DNA of 64,000 nucleotides from Demequina sp. NBRC 110051 (lineage in GTDB: Bacteria; Actinomycetota; Actinomycetes; Actinomycetales; Demequinaceae). The position numbers were made by a program, and so were the translations under genes. The notes under the pieces were generated by a model. That model saw only the letters and a list, made by a program, of their open reading frames with translations, did no database searches and was not told the DNA's origin. Each line of letters opens with the position of its first letter. Position 1 is the first letter of the stretch. The DNA lies in NCBI RefSeq assembly GCF_002090055.1, contig NZ_BBRH01000008.1:1-64000 (forward strand). The letters are read 5' to 3'. Below, in pieces: positions 9,039 through 17,781 of the stretch.

Positions 9039-9200
9039 CTATCCCGTGGGCTCCATGGTTGACTCCATGCCTGGGTCCATCGTCGACTCCATCTCTTCTG
9101 ACGGGGCGCTCGGGTCCTCGGCGGTGGTGTCGCCACACGCGGCCAGGAACGACCCGCCTAGCAAGATGGCGGCGGGAATTGCTGCCTTACGAAGATCCAT
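9039..9200 (-). CDS. 53-residue Met-rich lipoprotein
   Basis: ATG at 9200 follows a strong GAAGGAGGAACC site; an upstream in-frame extension is not needed. The peptide has a lipoprotein signal (MDLRKAAIPAAILLGGSFLAAC, lipobox LAAC with Cys near residue 20) and a mature part of only about 33 residues that is acidic and repetitive: EEMESTMDPGMESTMEPTG contains a near-duplicate of MESTM. No domain fits in this length. It sits between dipZ and sigK, where mycobacteria carry the fasciclin lipoproteins MPT83/MPT70. It could be a metal-binding or stress peptide, or a remnant; function unknown. Confidence 0.7.
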   Translation of the reverse strand: MDLRKAAIPAAILLGGSFLAACGDTTAEDPSAPSEEMESTMDPGMESTMEPTG

Positions 9201-9295
9201 CGTCGGTTCCTCCTTCAGGTCACGGGCCGCCTTGGCCCGTCGCCTGGTCAACGGGCGACGCACACTCAGATACTTCACAGACGCATCGGCTTGGC

Positions 9296-11002
9296 CTACC
9301 CGAACGTGAACGCGAAGGCCTGCACGCCCGGCGTGAACTCGAGGGTCATGATGTCGTCCACGGGCGCGCCTTCGTACAGGTCGTACAGGTCCGACGTGCC
9401 GTCCACCTCGACCACCCGCTCGTAATCCGGGTCGCCCTGCAGCGTCACGCGCACCTCGCCCTCGCCCGCCATCACGAGGTGCACGTCAGCGGCGTAGAAA
9501 TTCAGCATGAGCATGGAGCCCTCGCCGGCGGCCTCGGCGTACTCCTCGGTGACGGTCCACGGCCCCACATAAGCGAAGTGGTCGGGCTGGGGGACGGCGT
9601 CGTGGCCGTAGGTGGTCGGCTCGTCCTCGACCACCTGCCCGGCGTTGTCGGCGTATTGCAGCCGGCCGTAACCCAGGTACGTCTCCTGCGTGCGCCCCTG
9701 AGTGTGATTGCCAGCATCTGCTTCCACGGTGTCGCCGCCGCTCATGCCCAGCAGCTCCTGGATGAGGCGCTCCGTCTCCTCGTAGGCGCCCTCCCCGTAG
9801 TGCACCTGGCGCACCGTGCCGTCCGCGTCGATCAGGTAGTGAGCCGGCCAGAACCGCTGGCTCCACTCGCGCCACGTCTCGAAGTCGTTGTCGATCGCGA
9901 TGGGGTAGTCGATCTCATACCGCGACGCGGCGTCGGCGACATTCGCCACGTCCTTCTCGAACGCGAACTCGGGGGAGTGGACGCCGATGATGGTGAGCCC
10001 CGCGTCGCGATACTTCTCGTCCCACGCGGTGAGGTATGGGAACGTGCGCTGGCAGTTGATGCACGAGTAGGTCCAGAAATCGATCAGCACGGGTCCGTCG
10101 AGCTCCTCGAGCGACAGTGCCTCACCGTCCGCCGTATTGAGCCACTCCTGGATGCCGACCAGGTCGCGCGCCGGCCCGCAGTTCTGCAGCACACCGGGGT
10201 CCCCGGCCTCGCACTCGTCAAAGGTGAGTGCGTCCGGAGAGCCTGCCACGGCATCGGCCGTCTCCGAGCGCCCGGTGAGGTCGTCCAACTCCGAGCGCAC
10301 GGTGTCGTTGTCCTCGATCGCGCTCTGCGCATCGGCCAACACCCCTGGTACCCAGCGCTGGAGCGGCTCGGCGACGTTGGTGGCGATCACCAGGGCAGTC
10401 GCGACGAGCACCACGCCGGAACCCACCCGGATGGCCCTCAGGTGCTCTCGCACCCACCGGATACGGGCGCCCATCGCCTGACCCGCGAGGCCGAACCCCA
10501 GCAGTGGGATCGCGATGCCCATCGAGAACGCGAGCGTCAGCCCCACCAGGCCCCACGACAGCCCGTTGGTCGCCGCGAGCACCGTGATGGACGCGAGGAT
10601 GGGACCCGCGCACGGCACAAAGACGAGTCCCAGCGCGAGGCCCATGACGAAGCCGTTGCCGCCGCGGTTCAGTTGCAGCGGGCGGATGCGCTCGAAGGGG
10701 CGCTGCAACAGTTCGCCCAACGGCTCGATGGCGAGGCCAAGGCCCACCACGGCAAGGACGATGATTCCGGTCCACCTCAGCAGCGCATCGGGCAGCCCGA
10801 GCGAGGACAGCAGGATTCCGCCCAACAGCGTGAAGAACGCGAAACTCGTCACGAGCCCGCCGACCACCACGAGCGGCCGCCGGCGCGAGCGAGCCCCGTC
10901 CTGGATCGAGGACGTGAGGATCGCGGGCAGCACCGGCAGGACACACGGGCTGAGGGCCGTGATGATGCCCGACACGAGCCCGACGGCAATCAGCGTGATC
11001 AT
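9296..11002 (-). CDS. dipZ: DipZ: CcdA membrane domain fused to thioredoxin-like domain
   Basis: A 568-residue fusion. Residues 1-215 form a CcdA-type six-helix membrane domain with redox cysteines in SPCVLP (Cys20) and VPCAGP (Cys131). Residues about 280-420 form an extracytoplasmic thioredoxin/AhpC-like domain with active site CINC (Cys314, Cys317), and the last 140 residues a beta-rich DipZ C-terminal domain. The family passes reducing power from cytoplasmic thioredoxin across the membrane. Two extra cysteines in the linker (DECEAG, LQNCG; about 264 and 275) may form a structural disulfide. The gene is leftward, upstream of the lipoprotein and sigK genes, matching the SigK regulon layout. 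Confidence 0.92.
   Translation of the reverse strand: MITLIAVGLVSGIITALSPCVLPVLPAILTSSIQDGARSRRRPLVVVGGLVTSFAFFTLLGGILLSSLGLPDALLRWTGIIVLAVVGLGLAIEPLGELLQRPFERIRPLQLNRGGNGFVMGLALGLVFVPCAGPILASITVLAATNGLSWGLVGLTLAFSMGIAIPLLGFGLAGQAMGARIRWVREHLRAIRVGSGVVLVATALVIATNVAEPLQRWVPGVLADAQSAIEDNDTVRSELDDLTGRSETADAVAGSPDALTFDECEAGDPGVLQNCGPARDLVGIQEWLNTADGEALSLEELDGPVLIDFWTYSCINCQRTFPYLTAWDEKYRDAGLTIIGVHSPEFAFEKDVANVADAASRYEIDYPIAIDNDFETWREWSQRFWPAHYLIDADGTVRQVHYGEGAYEETERLIQELLGMSGGDTVEADAGNHTQGRTQETYLGYGRLQYADNAGQVVEDEPTTYGHDAVPQPDHFAYVGPWTVTEEYAEAAGEGSMLMLNFYAADVHLVMAGEGEVRVTLQGDPDYERVVEVDGTSDLYDLYEGAPVDDIMTLEFTPGVQAFAFTFG
10246..10259 (+). repeat. CCACGGCATCGGCC word, copy 1
   Basis: Exact copy inside dipZ; on the gene strand it reads GCC GAT GCC GTG (Ala-Asp-Ala-Val). 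Confidence 0.9.
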
Positions 11003-11018
11003 GCGAGGGATTCGTGGC

Positions 11019-11032
11019 GGCCGATGCCGTGG
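11019..11032 (-). repeat. CCACGGCATCGGCC word, copy 2
   Basis: Exact copy in the 68-base gap between the divergent dipZ and patatin genes. Confidence 0.9.
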
Positions 11033-11070
11033 TTGGGTTTCGTGTCAGGCCTCCCCGCTAGCCTGGCTTC

Positions 11071-11904
11071 ATGACGGTCGGTTTCGTCCTGGGCGGCGGC
11101 GGGGTGCGTGGCGCCACCGAGGTGGGCATGCTGCGCGCGCTGTTCGAGGCGGGGGTGGCGCCGGACCTCATCGTCGGCACGAGCATCGGTGCCCTCAACG
11201 GCGCGGCGGTCGCGCACGACCCGAGCCCCACGGTGATCGCGACGCTGGAGCGGGCGTGGAACTCGCCCACGGCATCGGCCATCTACGGCGAATGGTGGCC
11301 GCGGCAGATCCGCCGCCTCGCTAAGTCACGCACTCACCTCAACAATCCTGCCCCGCTGCGCGACATGATCGTGGACCTGGTGGGGGAAGACTCGCGGTTC
11401 GAGGACCTCGCGGTGCCGTTCGCGGTGTGCGCGGCGTCCATCGAGCGGGCGGCCGAGACGTGGTTCGACACCGGTCCGGTGGTCGATGCGGTGTTGGCGT
11501 CCGCCTCCGTGCCCGCCGCGCTGCCGCCCACGGTGATCGACGGCGAGCACTACATCGACGGCGGCATCGTGAACTCGATCCCGCTGGGCGAGGCGATCCG
11601 GCGCGGCGCCGACGAGGTATTCGTGCTGCAGGTGGGGCGCATCGAGGAGCCGCTGAGCGCGCCTCAGAAGCCCTCCGACGTGGCCAAGATCGCGTTCGAG
11701 ATCTCCCGGCGCCACCGGTTCGCGAGGGATATGGCCGATGTCCCTGGGGGCATCCGTATCCACGTCTTGCCCTATGGCGGGGCGCAGGAGGGCGACGAGA
11801 AGCTGGGCGCGTTCAGGCGGCTCGATACGGTGGGAGCGCGCATGGACGCGGCCCACGCGGCGACAGCCGCGTACCTCGAGGAAGCAGGGGTGACGCGCGG
11901 GTGA
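11071..11904 (+). CDS. patatin-like phospholipase
   Basis: A 277-residue patatin-family acyl hydrolase. It shows the oxyanion loop GGGGVRG (8-14), the serine elbow GTSIG (36-40, Ser38), and the Asp of the DGG motif (about residue 163, YIDGGIVN), forming the family's Ser-Asp dyad. There is no signal peptide. The stop overlaps the GTG start of the following acyltransferase gene by four bases, so the two are probably coupled, suggesting a role in membrane lipid turnover. Confidence 0.9.
   Translation: MTVGFVLGGGGVRGATEVGMLRALFEAGVAPDLIVGTSIGALNGAAVAHDPSPTVIATLERAWNSPTASAIYGEWWPRQIRRLAKSRTHLNNPAPLRDMIVDLVGEDSRFEDLAVPFAVCAASIERAAETWFDTGPVVDAVLASASVPAALPPTVIDGEHYIDGGIVNSIPLGEAIRRGADEVFVLQVGRIEEPLSAPQKPSDVAKIAFEISRRHRFARDMADVPGGIRIHVLPYGGAQEGDEKLGAFRRLDTVGARMDAAHAATAAYLEEAGVTRG
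11267..11280 (+). repeat. CCACGGCATCGGCC word, copy 3
   Basis: Exact copy inside the patatin gene, read as ACG GCA TCG GCC (Thr-Ala-Ser-Ala). Confidence 0.9.
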
Positions 11905-12998
11905 GACGCTACTGGAGGCTTCCGCCCGTCTGGGTGCGTCGCTGCGTGATCGCCCCCGCCATCGTGCTGCTGGCGTTCGTGTGGCTGCCCATGACGGTGT
12001 GGCTCGTGGTGGTCGTCGCGGGCGTGGTCGCGTGGGCGCTGCCCGGTCACGTGCGCATCCTGCGCGTGATCTTCATGGCGGGGCTGTACCTGCTGTGGGA
12101 CGCGGTCGCGCTGGTGTGGATGCTGGGGCTGTGGCTGATCTCCGGGTTCGGGTGGAGAGTCAACTCGCCGTGGTTCCAGCGCCAGCACTATGCGCTCGCA
12201 GGCACCATGCTGCGCTCGCTGTTCCGTGCCGCAAAGTGGACGCTGCGCCTGGAAATCGACACCTCGGCGTGGGACGTGGATGCGGTGGCCGTGGGCCGGC
12301 CGCTCATCGTGGTGTCGCGCCACGCGGGGCCGGGCGACTCATTCATCATCGTCGAGTCGCTCATTAACCGGTTCCGCCGCGAGCCCGCGATCGTCCTCAA
12401 GGACACCCTGCAGTGGGACCCGGCCGTCGACGTGCTGCTCAACCGCGTGCCGACCCGGTTTGTGGCACCACGTAGTTCGCGCAAGAAGGGCGCGCCGGGC
12501 GGCGCGCTGTCCATCGCCGCGATGGCGCGTGACCTGGAGGCCGAGGACGCGCTGCTGATCTTCCCCGAGGGCGCCAACGCGACTCCCGGGCGCCGTGCCA
12601 AGCGCATCGCCCAACTGCGCGCCGCGGGCCGCGACGCGCTCGCGGACCGGGCCGAGTCCATGCCCCACGTGATGCCGCCGCACCCCGGCGGCGTGCTCGC
12701 GGCGATTGAGGCGTGCCCCGAGGCCGCCGTGATGGTCGTGGCTCACACAGGTCTTGAGAAGCTCTCGACGGTCGCGGACGTGTGGCGCGAGTTGCCCGTC
12801 GACAAGGTGATCACGCTTCAGGGCTGGACCGCCTTGCCCGACGAGATCCCCGTGGGCCGCGAGGCGCGCGAGGCGTGGCTGTATGACTGGTGGGAGCGCG
12901 TGGACGACTGGATCGACGAGTATCACGCCGAGCCGCTCGCGCCGCGGCGCTCGCGGCTGACCCGGGAGGCGCGCTCCGGGGGTGAGTCGCGTGGCTGA
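11901..12998 (+). CDS. PlsC-like 1-acyl-glycerol-3-phosphate acyltransferase family protein
   Basis: A 365-residue membrane acyltransferase. Two or three hydrophobic segments occupy residues 15-85. The acyltransferase motifs are HAGPGD (about 141-146, the H-x4-D motif) and FPEG (about 220-223), followed by an unusually basic GRRAKRIAQLR stretch. GTG at 11901 is chosen by the GTGA overlap with the patatin gene. The family transfers acyl groups to lysophospholipids; pairing with a patatin fits a deacylation/reacylation unit, which is inference. Confidence 0.82.
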   Translation: MRRYWRLPPVWVRRCVIAPAIVLLAFVWLPMTVWLVVVVAGVVAWALPGHVRILRVIFMAGLYLLWDAVALVWMLGLWLISGFGWRVNSPWFQRQHYALAGTMLRSLFRAAKWTLRLEIDTSAWDVDAVAVGRPLIVVSRHAGPGDSFIIVESLINRFRREPAIVLKDTLQWDPAVDVLLNRVPTRFVAPRSSRKKGAPGGALSIAAMARDLEAEDALLIFPEGANATPGRRAKRIAQLRAAGRDALADRAESMPHVMPPHPGGVLAAIEACPEAAVMVVAHTGLEKLSTVADVWRELPVDKVITLQGWTALPDEIPVGREAREAWLYDWWERVDDWIDEYHAEPLAPRRSRLTREARSGGESRG

Positions 12999-13482
12999 GT
13001 CGTTGCTGGGGCGCGCCCGCACGTTCGTGCGTGAGGGGCGCTGGGGCATGGTCGCCGTCCAAGGGCTGATGTTCCTCGCTGTTGCGGCGACCGCGCTGCT
13101 GCCGTCGCCCGGGCCGGAGTTCCCGCAGTCGCTGTGGGGCTCGCTGGTGCTCGTGCTGCTGGGATCCGCGGGCGTGCTGTGGACCGGGCGCTCGCTCGGT
13201 GGTTCGCTGACGCCGTCGCCGGTGCCCAACGGCGTGGGCCTCGTGGGCTCGGGGCTGTACCGCTTGGTTCGTCACCCCATGTACACGGCCCTGGTGGTGA
13301 TCTGCCTGGGCGTGGCGGTGGGGGCGGGCAAGTGGACCTGCTATCTCTCCGTGGTGGCCCTGGTGGTGTTCTTCGAGATCAAGACGCGCGCCGAGGAGCG
13401 CTACCTGCGCGTGGCCTACCCGGGGTACGGTGCGTACGCGTCGCGCACGGGGAAGTTCATTCCGTGGCTGGGGAGGGGCTAA
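12982..13482 (+). CDS. isoprenylcysteine carboxyl methyltransferase family membrane protein
   Basis: A 166-residue integral membrane protein with about four helices and the ICMT/phospholipid-methyltransferase signature: GLYRLVRHPMY (about 90-100) and, near the end, EERYL..YPGYGAY with IPWL. The conserved RHP and EE residues bind S-adenosylmethionine in this family. GTG at 12982 overlaps the acyltransferase gene by 17 bases; GTG at 12991 is an alternative. The substrate is probably a lipid-like acceptor, given the operon. Confidence 0.8.
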   Translation: MSRVAESLLGRARTFVREGRWGMVAVQGLMFLAVAATALLPSPGPEFPQSLWGSLVLVLLGSAGVLWTGRSLGGSLTPSPVPNGVGLVGSGLYRLVRHPMYTALVVICLGVAVGAGKWTCYLSVVALVVFFEIKTRAEERYLRVAYPGYGAYASRTGKFIPWLGRG

Positions 13483-13547
13483 CGAGCTCCCCGACCACGT
13501 GTCCGAAATGACCGACAGGCCTCGTATGTCGCCGGTAGAGTGTCGCC

Positions 13548-14096
13548 ATGGGAACGGACCGCGCGCGACTCTTGCTCCACCCAGTACGCATGCGCGTGGT
13601 CATTGCCCTCAGCGGCGAGGAGCTCACCACGCGTGATCTGCAGAAGATCATGCCCGAGGTCCCGCAGGCGTCCCTGTACCGCGCCATCTCGCAGCTTCAC
13701 GACGCGGGCGTGATCGAGGTGGTGAGCTCCGAGCGCCGGGGTGGGGCCATGGAGCGCACGTACCGCGCCGTGCCGCGCGAGAGCATCATGACGCAGGAGG
13801 AGTTCACCTCCGGCACGGCCGAGGAGTTCCTCGCCACCATGCAGGCCTTCGCCGATCAGATCGTCTCCACGACCACCCGTTATGTGGGCACCCACGACGG
13901 TGACGAGTGGAAGAAGTCCCGCTTCTCGGTGCGTCACGGCGTGAGCTGGTTGACCGCGGAGGAGCGCGGGGACCTCGCGGAGGAGCTCGGCGCGATCTTC
14001 GCAAAGTATGAAGACAGGCCGCGGCGCGATGGCACGGCGCCGGTCGCTATCAACGTCGCGGTCGTCCCTGACGTGGCGACCGAACGCGGCGTGTAG
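13548..14096 (+). CDS. winged-helix transcriptional regulator (ArsR/HTH-20 type)
   Basis: A 182-residue protein with an N-terminal winged helix: HPVRMRVVIAL (10-20), then LTTRDLQKIMPEVPQASLYRAISQLHDAGVIEVV (about 26-59), the recognition helix being ASLYRAISQL. A basic wing (ERRGGAMERTYR) follows, then a helical C-terminal half of unknown ligand. A -10-like TAGAGT (13535-13540) precedes the gene. It faces the MFS exporter gene convergently, so regulation of that gene is not implied. Confidence 0.75.
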   Translation: MGTDRARLLLHPVRMRVVIALSGEELTTRDLQKIMPEVPQASLYRAISQLHDAGVIEVVSSERRGGAMERTYRAVPRESIMTQEEFTSGTAEEFLATMQAFADQIVSTTTRYVGTHDGDEWKKSRFSVRHGVSWLTAEERGDLAEELGAIFAKYEDRPRRDGTAPVAINVAVVPDVATERGV

Positions 14097-14116
14097 CCGG
14101 CGCGTCACCGCCGCGC

Positions 14117-14172
14117 AACCGGCCCGGCGGCTCGGGCTCACGTACGCGAGCCCACCACGGCATCGGCCGGTT
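14117..14172. terminator. nested hairpins between convergent genes
   Basis: AACCGGCC (14117-14124) pairs with GGCCGGTT (14165-14172), and inside it GGGCTC (14134-14139) pairs with GAGCCC (14148-14153) around an 8-base loop. The right arm includes a copy of the CCACGGCATCGGCC word. It is placed to end transcription from both the regulator and the MFS gene. Confidence 0.55.
14155..14168 (+). repeat. CCACGGCATCGGCC word, copy 4
   Basis: Exact copy in the gap between convergent genes, forming part of the nested hairpin there. Confidence 0.9.
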
Positions 14173-15944
14173 TAACGCATGAACAGCGCGCGGTCGAGCG
14201 GCACGGGCGACTGGCTCGCGGCCTGACGCCAGCGCTCCTCGGCCTCATGCCGGTGCGCGGCGGCCTCTTGACGGTCGGCATCGGACAGCTCGCGCTGGCG
14301 CAGGCGCCACTCGCGGCGGCGCTGCTGCACCTCGTACATGCTCATGCGCGCCATGCGAATGTGACGCGGCACCGACAGCATGACGAGCGTGCGCCGGTCC
14401 ACGGTGGCGACCACCACGCCCGCGACTGCGGTCAGCAGCAGCGAGAACCACGGCAGCACGGCCGTGGAGAACGTCGCGACCACCCAGGCGCCCAGCAGGG
14501 GACCCAGTGCGGAGCCCGCGTTGGCCGTCGACGTGTACACGCCGCCGGCGAGGTCCGTGCGCATGGGGGCGTGGCGCATGGCCCAATTGAGCAGGGCGGC
14601 GACGAGCACCGCCCATCCCGAGGACAGCAGCGCCTGCGCGGCGATTGCGGACCACGGCTGGGCGAGCGCCAGCACCACCCAGGACAGCGCGAGCGCCGCG
14701 CTACCGACGGCTACCGTGCGCACCGCGTGGCGCGCGAGGAACGGGCCGATCGCGAGCGTAGCGCCCACGGCGAGCAGGCCGCCGATGGCGAACAGCACGG
14801 GCACCATGCCAGACGGGAGGCCCGAGACCCCGGTGTAGTACGGCACCACATAGGTCCAGGTGGTGGTCATGGACACCGAGACGAGGAAGGCGACGGCGAG
14901 CACGCGAATGAAGGCGCCGCGGTTGGGGAGGTCACCGAGCACGGCCGGCCCGCTGGTCGACCCGCGCGAGGCAGGCAGCGACAGGGCGAGCGCGACGGTC
15001 ACGACCAGACCGGTCACCGCGAGGGCGACGAAGGGCATACGCCACCCGATCTGGGCGCCCATGACAGTGACCACGGGGGTGCCGAACACGCCCGCGGCCG
15101 CAGAGCCCAGCATGATGCCGGTGACGGAGCGCGCGCGCAGGTGGGGCGCGAAGAGGCTTGCGGCCGTCGGCGCCACCATGGCCCAGAACAGCGCGTGCGC
15201 GCCGGCGGACAGCACACGGCCCACGGCCAACACCTCGATCGTGGGTGCCGCGGCCGCGACACCGACTCCCGCCGTCCACACCGCGAACGCGGCCGTCAGG
15301 GCCACGCGGCGGCTCACCCGCTTGGTCGCGAGCGTCAGCGGCACCGCGGCCGCAACGACGGTGAGCGCGAAGGCCGTCGCGAGGAGGCCGACCGTCGCGA
15401 CGGATACCCCCAGTCCCGATGCGATGGCAGGCGTGAGGGCGACGACGGCTCCCTCGTTGACGCCCGCCGCGAACGCGCCGAAGGCAAGCACCGCCAGGCC
15501 GATCCGCGCGCGCTGGGGTGTGAGCGACAGCGCAGCCTCGTCGCGCTCCGTGGCAAGGGGCTCGTCAAGGACGACGGCCTCGGGCGATCCGCCGAGCACC
15601 GGCAGGGAGAACGTCGTGGGCTCGGGATCGACCACGGGGACCGGGGCCCACATGTCCTCGGCGAACTCAGCAGCGTGGGTGTCGGCCTCCGCGGCCTCGC
15701 CGGTGGGTTCCTCCTCGGTGCGGTCGCCCTCGTCGATGCCAGCGTCCTGGTCGGTCCCGTCCCCCTCGTCGGGCGTCGCAAACGACCACGTGCCGCCGCC
15801 GTGCTCCTCGGCCCAGGCCTCCTCCTCGCCCAGGAGGGGCAGGTCAAGCGTCATCGTCAGCGCATCGGCCGGCGGTTCGTAGGTGTCCGCCGTGGTGTCC
15901 GGCTCTTCCGGCGTCCCATCCTGCGGGGCGCGAGCGTCGCTCAC
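14172..15944 (-). CDS. MFS transporter with long acidic N-terminal extension
   Basis: A 590-residue major-facilitator protein. Residues 1-145 are a hydrophilic, strongly acidic extension (many Asp/Glu, Pro, Thr), absent from ordinary MFS exporters. About twelve helices follow (residues 148-530) and resemble the arabinose-efflux/DHA1 group: AFGAFAAGVNEGAVV in helix 1 and GRVLSAGAHALFWAMVAPTAASLF around helices 4-5. A basic, Arg/Gln-rich cytoplasmic tail (about 535-590) ends the protein. Substrate unknown. Confidence 0.85.
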   Translation of the reverse strand: MSDARAPQDGTPEEPDTTADTYEPPADALTMTLDLPLLGEEEAWAEEHGGGTWSFATPDEGDGTDQDAGIDEGDRTEEEPTGEAAEADTHAAEFAEDMWAPVPVVDPEPTTFSLPVLGGSPEAVVLDEPLATERDEAALSLTPQRARIGLAVLAFGAFAAGVNEGAVVALTPAIASGLGVSVATVGLLATAFALTVVAAAVPLTLATKRVSRRVALTAAFAVWTAGVGVAAAAPTIEVLAVGRVLSAGAHALFWAMVAPTAASLFAPHLRARSVTGIMLGSAAAGVFGTPVVTVMGAQIGWRMPFVALAVTGLVVTVALALSLPASRGSTSGPAVLGDLPNRGAFIRVLAVAFLVSVSMTTTWTYVVPYYTGVSGLPSGMVPVLFAIGGLLAVGATLAIGPFLARHAVRTVAVGSAALALSWVVLALAQPWSAIAAQALLSSGWAVLVAALLNWAMRHAPMRTDLAGGVYTSTANAGSALGPLLGAWVVATFSTAVLPWFSLLLTAVAGVVVATVDRRTLVMLSVPRHIRMARMSMYEVQQRRREWRLRQRELSDADRQEAAAHRHEAEERWRQAASQSPVPLDRALFMR

Positions 15945-16272
15945 GAGGCCTCCTTCCTACCGACCGACTACACCTCTCACCAGGCGCGACGGAGCGGCCC
16001 GGGTGTCGAGAGAAACGTTCCCCTGAGCCAACTATGGCGCACGTCGAGATGTTCCTGCGACGGCAAAGATCCCGGACCTCCCTGCCCTCCGCGTCGGACA
16101 GTGTCAACCGGAATCGAGAACGATGCGCGGGGGTGACCAGGTCATCGGCCCCTCTCACCGGCGTGGCGCGGGTGAATCCGGTTCACACCGTCTGCGAGGG
16201 GCGCCCCAACCCTTGCGGCTGCTGCGGTGTTGAGGCAGTGCCCACGCGCTGTGCTGTCCGGGAGGGAACATC
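15945..16272. other. 328-base divergent intergenic region
   Basis: It separates the leftward MFS gene from a rightward lipoprotein gene and should carry both promoters. A GGGAGGGAAC ribosome site for the lipoprotein gene ends it. I could not assign promoter boxes; a GGAAT at about 16110 is reminiscent of an ECF -35 element but unsupported. Confidence 0.5.
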
Positions 16273-17163
16273 ATGCGCACACCTCACGTCCCCCGTCGTC
16301 CCGCCGTTCTCGCGGCCGTCGCCGGCGTCGTCGTTGCCGCCGGATGCACAGGGGACCCCGAGGACAAACCGGGGCCCGCCTCGGCCGCGGCGCTGCCCAG
16401 CCCCGAAGCCACCGTGACGCCGATGGCTCCGGGCGATGGCTCGCTCAGTCCAGGCGGGGGAGAGGTCGCCGCTCAGGACGGCCTGATCAGCCCGGCGGAC
16501 GTGCCAGAGATGCGCGACCTCATCGCGTCGTTCTCGCCGGAGATTCCCGGATTTGTTCTCGAGGAGCAGCGCGGCGCGCCTCCGTATGACACGGTCTACA
16601 GCTACTGGTTCGCTGCGGGGGCGGAGGTGACCCCGGGCGCGTGTCGGAGCGTCGAGCACGCCATCGAGTTGGCCACCGACGTCGACCTCACCGACGCCGC
16701 CCGCGACCTTGTTCAGCCGGACGGGCTCTACGTCACTGCTGAGGAGTCGCCCGTCGCAGGGGACGACGTCGAGGGGCCACATATCCACGTGATCACGCGA
16801 ATCTTCGGCGATCCGCGGCTCGCGGCGGCGACCGTGGCGGAGCCTCTGGCTGCCGACTGCGACACGTACACGGTGGCGTATCCGGCGCACGACTTCGGCT
16901 TCCGGCGCGAAGGTCTGGAGGTCGCGATGGTCGATCTTCCAGGCGTGGAGCTGCCGACCACGCGGATCACCGTCCCCGTCGACGTGTCGTGGGAGGAGGG
17001 CCCCGACGGCGCCCCAATCGACGTAGACACCGTCGCGAGCGTCTCCTATGTCCACGTCACGGGTCGCTACGCGGTGCGCCTCTTCATGGCCGAGGTCGAC
17101 GGCCACGAAGACCTGGCAGCGGACGTCATCGCAGCCTTCGTCGACCACACGTCCGGGCACTGA
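16273..17163 (+). CDS. secreted lipoprotein, function unknown
   Basis: A 296-residue protein with a lipoprotein signal peptide: RRPAVLAAVAGVVVAAGC, Cys near residue 25, followed by a Pro/Ala/Ser linker and a folded domain from about residue 75. Three cysteines remain in the mature part. No family recognised. GGGAGGGAAC precedes the ATG. It lies 75 bases upstream of an ECF sigma gene on the same strand and may be a target or sensor of that system; this is inference from position. Confidence 0.7.
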   Translation: MRTPHVPRRPAVLAAVAGVVVAAGCTGDPEDKPGPASAAALPSPEATVTPMAPGDGSLSPGGGEVAAQDGLISPADVPEMRDLIASFSPEIPGFVLEEQRGAPPYDTVYSYWFAAGAEVTPGACRSVEHAIELATDVDLTDAARDLVQPDGLYVTAEESPVAGDDVEGPHIHVITRIFGDPRLAAATVAEPLAADCDTYTVAYPAHDFGFRREGLEVAMVDLPGVELPTTRITVPVDVSWEEGPDGAPIDVDTVASVSYVHVTGRYAVRLFMAEVDGHEDLAADVIAAFVDHTSGH

Positions 17164-17238
17164 CGCCCTGCATAGCCACATCAGGGCGAGCACAATGGAC
17201 ACGAGGACCGGCAGCCGCCGGCGGGAGGGTCGCTCATC

Positions 17239-17781
17239 ATGAGCGCTTGGCATGGAGTCCTGGAGGAGCTGATCCGGCAGCGACGCAGCGCGCTCGTCGG
17301 GTACGCCTACCTGCTCGCCGGTGACCGCCCACTCGCCGAGGACCTGGTCCATGACGCCATCATCCGCACGTTTTCCCGTGCACGTCGGCTCGAGAACGTG
17401 GGCGCGGCCGAGGGTTACGTGCGGCGCGCCATCCTCACGCTCTTTCTCAACAATCGGCGCTCGCGCTCGCGGGCTCTGGCCAAGCAGCACCTCCTGGTGG
17501 TGCCCGATGTCGCGCCACCCGACGACGCGGCAGGGGACCACGACGTGGTGGTCTGCGCGCTCAACGGCCTCGCGCCGCGCCAGCGCGCCTGCGTGGTGCT
17601 GCGGTACTTCGAGGACCTCTCCACCGCGGAGACGGCCGAGCGCCTGGGCCTGTCCGAGGGCTCGGTCAAGCGCTACGTCCACGACGCGATGGTGCATATG
17701 CGGGGCGAGTTGGGAGACATTGATCCGGGCCCCGAGCCGACACCTCAGTCGGTGGTGCTGGTGAAGGGAGGTGCGCGATGA
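17239..17781 (+). CDS. ECF sigma factor, SigE/SigM-like
   Basis: A 180-residue ECF sigma factor. Region 2 includes YLLAGDRPLAEDLVHDAIIRTFSRARRL (about 24-52) with a short -10 recognition segment, and region 4 includes LAPRQRACVVLRYFEDLSTAETAERLGLSEGSVKRYVHDA (about 112-150). A GGGAGGG site precedes ATG 17239. The next gene overlaps by four bases and encodes a membrane protein, giving the usual sigma/anti-sigma layout. Confidence 0.88.
   Translation: MSAWHGVLEELIRQRRSALVGYAYLLAGDRPLAEDLVHDAIIRTFSRARRLENVGAAEGYVRRAILTLFLNNRRSRSRALAKQHLLVVPDVAPPDDAAGDHDVVVCALNGLAPRQRACVVLRYFEDLSTAETAERLGLSEGSVKRYVHDAMVHMRGELGDIDPGPEPTPQSVVLVKGGAR

Noticed and set aside
8252-11074. 940-residue open frame on the + strand
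   Set aside because: It lies antisense to sigK, the small lipoprotein and dipZ, all of which have recognisable domains and ribosome sites. The long frame is a product of GC-rich third positions.
14247-16136. 629-residue open frame on the + strand
   Set aside because: Antisense to the MFS gene, His/Arg/Gly-rich composition, no domain and no ribosome site.
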